This document shows positions 31,998 to 38,975 of a stretch of 64,000 bases of DNA, piece by piece. Every line of letters starts with the position of its first letter. Position 1 is the stretch's first letter. A model generated the notes under the pieces. The model searched no databases, was not told the origin of the DNA, and saw only the letters and a list, made by a program, of their open reading frames with translations. Source of the DNA: JAWKRB01 sp041389885 (GTDB lineage: Bacteria > Myxococcota_A > Polyangia > Polyangiales > Ga0077539); the NCBI GenBank assembly GCA_041389885.1, contig JAWKRB010000038.1:1-64000 (forward strand). The letters are read 5' to 3'. The position numbers and the translations under genes are program-made.

Positions 31998-32948
31998 TTG
32001 AGGGCGCCGTCCATCGTGCGCCCCAAGGGCGACTCCGCGCGGCTCCCGCTGACCCTCGGCGGCGCGCTGACCTTCGGGCTCGCCGGGTATTTCCTCGTGG
32101 TCGCGCGGTGCTCGCCGGGCCCCGCGGAGCTCACGGGCGAGGAGCCCGCGCCGGCGCTCGCGGTCGACGCGGGCGAGGCACCCGATGTCGCGCCGGTCGA
32201 CGCGCCGCCCGCGACGCCCCCTCCGCCCGCGACGCCCTCGGTGCCGGTGAGCGTGCGGGGCGGCGCGTTCATGGGCTGCAGCGACGGCGAAGAGATCAAC
32301 CTCGCGCCCTCCGACTGCGACGCCCCCGCGGCGATCGAGGCTTCGCTGCGGGCGCGGCTCGGGGTGATCCTCGGGCAGTGCCCCTCGGCGGTCGTCGCGG
32401 CGAGAAACCCCCAGCAGGCGCTCTCGATCGGACTCCGCGTCGACCGGGTGCGTCACCGCGTGGCGGTGCTGCTCGGCCGGAGCTCCACCGTCGCCGAGAA
32501 GGTCACCTTCGTGCCCTGCGTGCGCGACGCGCTGGGCCCGATGAACGACCTCTGGTCCGTCGCCGCCGAGCACCCGCGCTACCTCTGGTACTTCACCGCG
32601 CGATTCGGGCCGCTGCCCGAGGGCTTTCGCGCGACGCCCGCGCCTGAGCCCGCGCCCGCGCCCGCTCCCGCGCCCGTTCCCGCGCCCGCTCCCGCTCCCG
32701 CGCCCGCGCCCGCGCCGCCCTCGGGGCTCCCGACGGCCGCCGACATGCTCCGTATGCGGCTGATCTCCCGCGCGACCACCGTGTGGAACGTCACCATCGT
32801 GCGCGACGCGCCGCGCACCGGCGAGATCGTCGCGCGCATCCCCCGCGGCACCGCGGTCGAGATCGTCGACCGCCGCGGGAGCTGGTACGCGATCCGCTGG
32901 GACGGAGGACACGCCGGGTGGGCCTTTCGCGAGCCCCTCGGGCAGTGA
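31998..32948 (+). CDS. SH3-domain protein with single membrane anchor and Ala-Pro stalk
   Basis: The protein has up to 316 residues. The start is either TTG 31998 or GTG 32016. An N-terminal anchor (LPLTLGGALTFGLAGYFLVV) ends in a Cys that could also be a lipobox. A mid domain of unknown type (about residues 85-215) has paired Cys residues (GCSDGEEINLAPSDC, GQCPSAV, FVPC). A (PA)n stalk lies at about 218-240. A C-terminal bacterial SH3 domain follows (TIVRDAPRTGEIVARIPRGT, then AVEIVDRRGSWYAIRWDGG and HAGWAFREPL). SH3 domains of this type bind peptidoglycan or its peptides. It is the fourth gene on this strand after the kinase, 31 bases from the LTD gene. Confidence 0.8.
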   Translation: MRAPSIVRPKGDSARLPLTLGGALTFGLAGYFLVVARCSPGPAELTGEEPAPALAVDAGEAPDVAPVDAPPATPPPPATPSVPVSVRGGAFMGCSDGEEINLAPSDCDAPAAIEASLRARLGVILGQCPSAVVAARNPQQALSIGLRVDRVRHRVAVLLGRSSTVAEKVTFVPCVRDALGPMNDLWSVAAEHPRYLWYFTARFGPLPEGFRATPAPEPAPAPAPAPVPAPAPAPAPAPAPPSGLPTAADMLRMRLISRATTVWNVTIVRDAPRTGEIVARIPRGTAVEIVDRRGSWYAIRWDGGHAGWAFREPLGQ

Positions 32949-32949
32949 C

Positions 32950-33693
32950 TCAGAGCCCCGCGCGGATCTGATCCCAGCGCATCGCCACGCGGACCACGGA
33001 GCTCACGAAGAGCAGCGCGGCGAAGGCCGTCGCGCGGCGGTCCTCGGCGTGGACCTCGCGCGCCTCGCGGTGACCGAGGACCATCGCGAAGCCGATCAGG
33101 GGCAGCGCGGGCACCGGCGTTCCCGCTCCCATCGCCGCGCCCCCCGCCGCGAGCACGCCGAGGCCGAGCAGCGCCAGGGTGCGCCCTCGAGGGAGCGAAA
33201 ACCTCTGCGCGGCAGAGAGATAGAGCGCGACGAAGATCACGTCGCCCACCCCGATGGCCGGCTGCGGCTCGGGGCTCGAGGGCACCGCGACGCTCACCGT
33301 GAGCAGCCGGACGAGGGCGGGGTTGCGCACGATGGCGTGGGTGGGGCCGTGGGGAGACGTAACGCTCCACAGGTCGACGCCGGCGGAGAGCAGCGCCACG
33401 GGCAGGATGTGCCCCGCGCGCTGCATCTGCGTCCCCACCGCGGCGCCCACCGCGCCTCCGGCGAGGATGAGCCCGTAGGAGCCCGCGAGGTGCGAGGGGA
33501 TCGCCGGGAGCTTCAGCGAGAGCAGCGCGAGCGCGACGCCGCCCAGCAGGGCCGCGATCGCCTGAGGGCGGCGGGCGAGCCAGGGGAGAGGCGCGAAGCG
33601 CATCCCCGCGAGGATGGCGAAGGAGCCCACGGAGAAGGCCACCGCGGCGCCCAGCGCCTCGGGGGCGAGATCGCGCGGGCCACGAGGACCCAC
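32950..33693 (-). CDS. Multi-pass membrane protein, hypothetical, with possible upstream frameshift
   Basis: From the GTG at 33693 the protein has 247 residues and about six hydrophobic helices (ALGAAVAFSVGSFAILAG; PQAIAALLGGVALALLSLKL; GLILAGGAVGAAVGTQ; VIFVALYLSAAQ; LALLGLGVLAAGGAAMG; TAFAALLFVSSVVRVAM). Another frame starting at the ATG at 33725 encodes MLLAVVAPLSLWVLVAR, an excellent first transmembrane helix. It joins the main frame at ARDLAPEALG if one CG unit is removed from the CGCGCG at 33672-33677. The intact gene may therefore be 32950-33725. Its stop lies two bases beyond the convergent SH3 gene. Function unknown. Confidence 0.65.
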   Translation of the reverse strand: MGPRGPRDLAPEALGAAVAFSVGSFAILAGMRFAPLPWLARRPQAIAALLGGVALALLSLKLPAIPSHLAGSYGLILAGGAVGAAVGTQMQRAGHILPVALLSAGVDLWSVTSPHGPTHAIVRNPALVRLLTVSVAVPSSPEPQPAIGVGDVIFVALYLSAAQRFSLPRGRTLALLGLGVLAAGGAAMGAGTPVPALPLIGFAMVLGHREAREVHAEDRRATAFAALLFVSSVVRVAMRWDQIRAGL

Positions 33694-33857
33694 AGCGAGA
33701 GCGGCGCCACCACCGCGAGGAGCATCGCGCCGAGCGCGCGCCAGGGGGTCGTTCAGCGGCTGACACCCCAGGGAGCGTAGAACGGATCGCGCCGCGGGTG
33801 CAGACGCGTCGCCCCGCGCGCCCCACTCTGCTATGACCCGGCGCTCGGATCACCCCC

Positions 33858-34712
33858 ATGGGCATCGCACCCGCCGCCGTCGAACTCATGCTCCTCGAGG
33901 GCGCCCGGTCGAATTTTCAGGGCAGCGTGCTGCAGCTCGGGAGGCAGTCGGTCGAGCTCGACGGCGCGGGGCTCCGCGCCCTCGCGAGGCGCCACGGGTC
34001 GCCCCTGCGCGCCTCCCCCGAGGGCCCCCTCGACGACCGCGCGCTGTTCACGGCGCTGGGCTTCGAGGCCGTGAGCGCCCTCGACGTCTCGGACTTCGAG
34101 GGTGCAGACGTGATCCATGATCTCAACGCGCCCCTGCCGCGCGAGCAGCGCGGTCGCTACGACCTGGTGTTCAACGGCGGCAGCCTCGAGCACGTGTTTC
34201 ACCTGCCCAACGCCCTCGCGTCGGTCTTCGACGCGCTGCGCGTGGGCGGCCGCGCGGTGCACATCGCGCCGACTTCGAACCTCATCGACCACGGGTTCTA
34301 CAGCTTCTCCCCGACGCTGCTCTTCGACTACCACGCCGCGAACCGGTGGCGCGTGCACGCGCCGTACATCTTTCAGGCGAGGAGCTTCAGCGACCCGTGG
34401 ACGGTGTACCGCTACAAGCCCGGCGCCTTCGCCGCGCTGGCAGACCGCTTTCACGACGTGCGGGTCAGCGGCGTGACGATGGCGGGGCTCTTCTTCGTCG
34501 TCGAGAAGACCGACGAGACGACCCGCGACGCGATCCCGCAGCAGGGGCAGTACGAGCGCGCCTGGGCCGCCGCCGCGCAGGGGGCGACGCCCCCCGAGCC
34601 CGTCGGGCTCGCGCGCGCGGTGCGTGACCTCAAGCGACGGCTCGACCGCGCGGTGCCGTTCTTCAATCCCAGGGTGATGCCCGAGCGGGTGGGGCGCTTC
34701 GGCGCTCTATGA
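33858..34712 (+). CDS. SAM-dependent methyltransferase of a surface-polysaccharide cluster
   Basis: This 284-residue protein has a degenerate class I fold. Where motif I would lie the sequence reads VSALDVSDFEGADVIHDLNA, an adenine-binding-type strand. YDLVFNGGSLEHVFHLPNAL is the 'D.vf....lEHv.d....l' motif typical of sugar or lipid methyltransferases, and LRVGGRAVHIAPTSN is the 'L.pGG.l.i..Ps' motif. The Gly-rich loop (GxGxG) is not evident. The substrate is probably a glycan or an aglycone intermediate, judging from its overlap (ATGA) with a Wzx-type flippase gene. Confidence 0.75.
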   Translation: MGIAPAAVELMLLEGARSNFQGSVLQLGRQSVELDGAGLRALARRHGSPLRASPEGPLDDRALFTALGFEAVSALDVSDFEGADVIHDLNAPLPREQRGRYDLVFNGGSLEHVFHLPNALASVFDALRVGGRAVHIAPTSNLIDHGFYSFSPTLLFDYHAANRWRVHAPYIFQARSFSDPWTVYRYKPGAFAALADRFHDVRVSGVTMAGLFFVVEKTDETTRDAIPQQGQYERAWAAAAQGATPPEPVGLARAVRDLKRRLDRAVPFFNPRVMPERVGRFGAL

Positions 34713-36202
34713 GCGATCCCTCCGAGGGCGCCGCGCAGGAGGCGAAGGGCGTCGCGACGAACGCCCTCACGCTCCTCGCGCAGGCCGCGATGCCGGCGTT
34801 TCACGTGCAGCTCGCGCGCTACCTCGGGGTCGCGGGCTACGGGACCTACGTCTGGTCCAACATGGTCGTGGATTTTCTGTCGCTGGTCTCGCTCTGCGGC
34901 ATGGACCTCTACGTCACCCGCGAGGTCGGCGCCGCCCACGCCCGTGGCGACGCCGAGGCCTCGGCGCGCGTCGTGGGCGCCGCGCTGCGGGTGGTGACCC
35001 TCAGCGGCCTCGCGATGAGCGCCGCGGTCTTCGTCGCCGCCCCGTGGATCAGCGCCCGCGACGGCCAGGCCGACGCCCTCGCGCCGCTGCGCATCCTCTC
35101 GCTGGTGCCGGTGTTCTTTCACGCCGCGACGCTGCTCCTCGTCGCCACGCAGGCGCGCATGGAGATGCGCTACGACTTCCTCACCCGCGGGCTCTTTCAG
35201 CCCCTCGCGCTCCTCGCGCTCACCTCCGTCGCCCTGCGCGTGTGGGGGACCGTGGGCGCCGCCGCGGGCGCGGTGGTCCTCGGCATGGCGCTCACCGCGG
35301 GCGTCGCGCTGTGGGGCTACTCGCGGGAGCTCCCCCTGCGCGCGACGCTGCGCGAGGCGGTCCTCGCGCGCACCGACTGGGGCGCCATTCGCAGCGCGCT
35401 CCCGTACGTCGCCACCAACTTCGTGTGGGCGGCCAGCGGGCGCATCGACGGCTTCGCGCTCAAGCACTACGCGGGCAGCGCCGAGATGGGCGCCTACGCC
35501 GCCTGCGCCCTCTACGTCGTGAGCATCTCGCAGACCCGCGGGGCCTTCGTGCCGGTGATCACCGCGCGGCTGCCGGGGCTGCTCCGCGCGAACGACACCG
35601 CGGGCGTGCAGGCCGTCGTCGCGCGGCAGAACCGCTGGTGCGCGATCACCGTGCTCCCGCTCGCGGTGCTCTTCGGCGGCCTCGGCGACCCGCTGCTGCG
35701 GGTGTTCGGACGCTCGTTCTCCGCGGGCGCCACGGCGATGGCCGTGCTCACCGTGGGGCACTTCGTGTCGGCGGTCTCCCTGGCCGCCTACGTGATCCCC
35801 ATGGGGAGGCGCCCCTGGCTGAGCACGCTCTGCGCGGGGCTCTCGGTGGGGGTGCAGGCGCTGATCCTCCCGGTGCTCGTGCGGCGCTACGGGCTCACGG
35901 GCGCCGCGGTAGCCTCGGCGACGGGGCTGGTCATCGCGCAGCTCGGGCAGGGGCTCCTCGCGTGGTCGGTGTTTCGCGTGCACGGGCTCTCGAAGGGCTT
36001 CGCGAAGGCGGTGCTCGCCGCCCTCGCCGCGCTGATCGTCGCGCGGGTCGCGTACGCAGCCTTCGACCTGCACCTCGTCGCGCGCTTTCTGCTCGCCGCG
36101 ACGCTCGCGGCGCTCACGTACGTCGGCGGGCTCGTCGCGCTCGGGTTCGACCCTGAAGACCGCGCGCTGCTGCCGGCGCGGCTGCGGGGGGTGAGGCCGT
36201 GA
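34709..36202 (+). CDS. Wzx-like polysaccharide flippase (MOP superfamily)
   Basis: This 497-residue integral membrane protein has about 12-14 hydrophobic segments. Typical Wzx features are present: an N-terminal pair with NALTLLAQAAMPAFHVQLAR, then YLGVAGYGTYVWSNMVVDFL. Charged residues lie within the bundle, and the mid-protein segment VATNFVWAASGRIDGFALK matches the 'vs.l...iDk.ilg' motif. Such proteins flip undecaprenyl-linked glycans across the inner membrane. The gene overlaps its neighbours on both sides (ATGA and GTGA), so the three products are made together. Confidence 0.9.
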   Translation: MSDPSEGAAQEAKGVATNALTLLAQAAMPAFHVQLARYLGVAGYGTYVWSNMVVDFLSLVSLCGMDLYVTREVGAAHARGDAEASARVVGAALRVVTLSGLAMSAAVFVAAPWISARDGQADALAPLRILSLVPVFFHAATLLLVATQARMEMRYDFLTRGLFQPLALLALTSVALRVWGTVGAAAGAVVLGMALTAGVALWGYSRELPLRATLREAVLARTDWGAIRSALPYVATNFVWAASGRIDGFALKHYAGSAEMGAYAACALYVVSISQTRGAFVPVITARLPGLLRANDTAGVQAVVARQNRWCAITVLPLAVLFGGLGDPLLRVFGRSFSAGATAMAVLTVGHFVSAVSLAAYVIPMGRRPWLSTLCAGLSVGVQALILPVLVRRYGLTGAAVASATGLVIAQLGQGLLAWSVFRVHGLSKGFAKAVLAALAALIVARVAYAAFDLHLVARFLLAATLAALTYVGGLVALGFDPEDRALLPARLRGVRP

Positions 36203-37347
36203 GACCGAAGCGGGTGATGCTGTTCATCTGGTCGCTCGAGCGCGCGGGCGCCGAGCGACAGGTCGTCGAGCTCGCGCGGGGGATGGACCGCGCGCGCTAC
36301 GAGCCCTGCGTGGTGACCGCGGTGTCGCGCGACGACTACGGCGTCGACGCGTCGATCCCGCGGCGGACGCTGGGCGCCGAGGGGGGCTTCGACCTGCGTT
36401 GCTTTCTGCGGCTCGTCGCCGCGATGCGAGAGCTCAAGCCCGACCTCGTGCACTCGTGGATGGGATCGATGAATTGGTACGCCCGCCTCGCCGCGCGCCT
36501 CGCGGGCTCCCCCGCGGTGGTGGGCTCGGTGCGCGCGAAGCTCCTCGAAGACGAGGACATGCTCCGCGAGCGCGTCTCTCGCGCGCTGGTGCGTCGGGTG
36601 ATCGTGAACAGCGTGGGCATTCGCGACGAGCTCATCGCCCGCGCGAAGCTCTCGCCCGAGAAGATCGACCTCGTCGAGAACGGCCTCGACCTCGCGCGCT
36701 TCTCGCCGCTCGACCCCGCGGTCCGCGAGGCGCGACGGGCGGAGCTCGGCTGGGAGGGGCGCACCGTGCTGCTCAGCGTCGGCCGCATCGGGGCCTTCAA
36801 GAACCAGCGCGCGCTCGTCGAGGCGCTCGCCCTGCTGCGCGCCCGCAACGAGCTGCCCGAGAGAATGCTCGTCGAGCTCGTGGGCCGCGTCGAGGAGCCC
36901 GCGTACGACCGCGCCCTGCGCGCCCTCGCGGCGAGCGCGCTGCCCGAGGGGACCGTGACCTGGCGCGGGCTCGCCGACGCGCCCGAGGCGCTCATCGCCG
37001 CGGCCGACGCGACGGTGCTCACGTCCGCGCCGCCCTCCGAGGGGATGCCCAACGTGGTCATCGAGTCCCTCGCGTGCGGGACCCCTTCGCTGGTCTCTCC
37101 CGCGGGGAACTACGACGCCCTGGTGCGCGACGGCGTCGAGGGCTTCGCGCTGCGCTCGCACGCGCCGGAGCACGTCGCCGAGGGGATCAACCGGATCCTC
37201 GCCCTCGACGGGCCCGCCCGCGCCGCCATGGGCGCCCGCGCACGAGAGAGCGCCGAGTCACGCTTCAGTCGTCAGCGCATGATCGACGCGACGATGGCGG
37301 TCTACGACCGCGCGCTCTCGCCCACCCGCGCCACGACGCAGACGTAG
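36199..37347 (+). CDS. GT4-family glycosyltransferase
   Basis: This 382-residue protein has a GTG start overlapping the flippase stop. GT-B fold. The N-terminal half contains VMLFIWSLERAGAERQVVEL ('GGaErqv') and LVHSWMGSMNWYARLAARLA. The C-terminal half has LLSVGRIGAFKNQRALVEAL (nucleotide-sugar site 'vGRl...Kn...li.A'). The acceptor/donor motif is SAPPSEGMPNVVIESLACGT, then PSLVSP, which is the EX7E-like signature of GT4. It probably adds a sugar to a lipid-linked surface glycan. Its last 46 bases overlap the 3' end of the convergent methyltransferase. Confidence 0.9.
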   Translation: MRPKRVMLFIWSLERAGAERQVVELARGMDRARYEPCVVTAVSRDDYGVDASIPRRTLGAEGGFDLRCFLRLVAAMRELKPDLVHSWMGSMNWYARLAARLAGSPAVVGSVRAKLLEDEDMLRERVSRALVRRVIVNSVGIRDELIARAKLSPEKIDLVENGLDLARFSPLDPAVREARRAELGWEGRTVLLSVGRIGAFKNQRALVEALALLRARNELPERMLVELVGRVEEPAYDRALRALAASALPEGTVTWRGLADAPEALIAAADATVLTSAPPSEGMPNVVIESLACGTPSLVSPAGNYDALVRDGVEGFALRSHAPEHVAEGINRILALDGPARAAMGARARESAESRFSRQRMIDATMAVYDRALSPTRATTQT

Positions 37348-38126
37348 GGCGAGAGCCCCCGGCGCGGCGTGAGCTCCCCCGCGAGGGACTCGTAGCGCCA
37401 CACGGCCCGCGACGCGTCGACCAGCACGCGCATCGCGGCGCGCGCGAGGAGCGCGCGGGGAGAGGGCCGCAGCCGCGACACGTTGAGCACCCCGAAGTTC
37501 ACCGTGAGGAGGTACTCCGCCGAGGTGACCGTGAGCCCCGCGGCGGCGTGGGCCTCGCGCAGCGACTCGCGGTCGTGGGGCACGTGCACGTCGTACACGC
37601 TGCGGTCGAGCACCTTCTGCACCGCGCCGATGGCGCCCGCGAGGTTGGGGATCACCGTCACCACGCGGCCCCCTGGGCGCGCGAGGCGGGCGAGGGCGCG
37701 GAGGCATCCCGGCGCGTCGGTGAAGTGCTCGACGAGGCCCAGCGAGAACACCACGTCGAAGCGACCCAGGAGGTCGTCTGGGGGCGAGAAGAGGTCCCCC
37801 TGGCGCACGTCGCCCTCGACGCCCTCGCGCGCCAGCAGCGCGCGCGACTGGTCGACGCCGTCGGGGGAGTAGTCGACGCCCGCGAGGGAGAAGCCGAAGC
37901 GTCGTCCAAAGTATGGGAGCAGCACCGAAGCGCCGCACCCCACCTCGACGAGGGCGCCCTCGCGCGGGGCGACGCCCGCGAAGGCGCGCTGAAAGAACCG
38001 ATCGAATCCCCGGTCGACGCAGGCGGTGAGGTGGGTCGCCTCGGGGTCGAAGCGCGGGGGCAGGGGACGGTCGCGCCACGCGCCGTCCCAGTAGGCCTGC
38101 CCGGCCTTGTCGTCGCGCTCAGCCAT
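37302..38126 (-). CDS. SAM-dependent methyltransferase (class I)
   Basis: This 274-residue protein has all class I motifs intact: ALVEVGCGASVLLPYFGR (motif I, GxG), SLAGVDYSPDGVDQSRALLA (motif post-I acidic Asp), and VRQGDLFSPPDDLLGRFDVV, then FSLGLVEHF (motifs II/III). ALARLARPGGRVVTVIPN is the 'PGG' loop. The size and 'GLVEHF' context fit sugar- or small-molecule methyltransferases of glycan clusters. Its start overlaps the 3' end of the upstream methyltransferase gene by eight bases. Its own 3' end overlaps the GT4 gene by 46 bases in antisense. Confidence 0.9.
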   Translation of the reverse strand: MAERDDKAGQAYWDGAWRDRPLPPRFDPEATHLTACVDRGFDRFFQRAFAGVAPREGALVEVGCGASVLLPYFGRRFGFSLAGVDYSPDGVDQSRALLAREGVEGDVRQGDLFSPPDDLLGRFDVVFSLGLVEHFTDAPGCLRALARLARPGGRVVTVIPNLAGAIGAVQKVLDRSVYDVHVPHDRESLREAHAAAGLTVTSAEYLLTVNFGVLNVSRLRPSPRALLARAAMRVLVDASRAVWRYESLAGELTPRRGLSPYVCVVARVGESARS

Positions 38127-38928
38127 CGGCGGGGCGTTGGAACAGGTACTCCGTGGTGGCCTCGCCGTCCTTCATCCGCAGGAGGGTGAGGCCCAGCTGC
38201 TTCTCGCCGAAGCGGGTGACGTCGGCGATGGACGAGAACTCCATGGGCCAGCCCCCGAGCCAGTCCTTGACGTCGGTGTAGAACGACATGCCCCGGCTCT
38301 CGCGCTCGTTCACCAGGCGCCGCGCGACCTTGAGCACCCCGAAGGGGCTGAGGCCCACCTCGAAGCGCGCGATGTACCACGCCTCCATCGCCCGCTGACC
38401 GAGCCAGCCCGCGCGGTTGTACCGCCGCTTCACGTCGAGCCAGAACGACGGGTCCGGGCGCTTGAAGGCGTCGGACGTATAGAGGGAGATATAGAAGAGC
38501 CCTCCCGGCGGCACCCGCGAGGCGGCGTTGCGGATCGCGGTCCACTGGTCGCCGGTGTGGTGCAGCACGCCCCAGGAGTAGACGATGTCGGCCGTGGGCA
38601 GGGTGTCGACGAAGGACCGGTCGAGGATCGAGCCCTGGCTGACCTCCCAGCTCGCGGGGCGTCCGACGCCGTCCCAGAGCCGCCGCGTGGTGGCGACGGA
38701 GTCGTGGTCGTAGTCGAAGCTCACGACCCTCGCGGCGCCGGCGCGGTGCGCGGCCAGGGAGTGCAGGCCGCTCCCCGAGCCGATGTCGAGGAAGGTCTTG
38801 TCGGCGAGGGAGTCGAGGCCGAGAAAGCCCAGCATGTGACGGCGCGAGCGCTCGACGCGCTCCTCGCTGAAGTGCCGGGAGACGTAGTCGCTCCAGTTCT
38901 GTCCGAAGGCGTAGCGTTCCGCGCTCAT
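38119..38928 (-). CDS. SAM-dependent methyltransferase, second of the pair
   Basis: This 269-residue protein shows TFLDIGSGSGLHSLAAHRAG (motif I), VVSFDYDHDSVATTRRLWDG (post-I), GSILDRSFVDTLPTADIVYS, then WGVLHHTGD (motif II with the catalytic-side His pair) and VPPGGLFYISLY. The N-terminus (FGQNWSDYVSRHFSEERVER) resembles methyltransferases that act on lipid- or glycan-linked substrates. It is translationally linked to the next methyltransferase, so both probably modify the same glycan as the adjacent flippase and GT4. The ATG at 38928 is the only start giving a clean motif order. Confidence 0.9.
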   Translation of the reverse strand: MSAERYAFGQNWSDYVSRHFSEERVERSRRHMLGFLGLDSLADKTFLDIGSGSGLHSLAAHRAGAARVVSFDYDHDSVATTRRLWDGVGRPASWEVSQGSILDRSFVDTLPTADIVYSWGVLHHTGDQWTAIRNAASRVPPGGLFYISLYTSDAFKRPDPSFWLDVKRRYNRAGWLGQRAMEAWYIARFEVGLSPFGVLKVARRLVNERESRGMSFYTDVKDWLGGWPMEFSSIADVTRFGEKQLGLTLLRMKDGEATTEYLFQRPADG

Positions 38929-38975
38929 CGCGGCGGGAGTTAGCGGCGAAGGGGGGGCTTCGGTCAAGCGGGCGA

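Noticed and set aside
33725..33857. Promoter TATGAC near 33833 for the glycan cluster
   Set aside because: A -10-like hexamer is present, but no acceptable -35 lies 16-18 bases upstream, so I do not list it as a feature.
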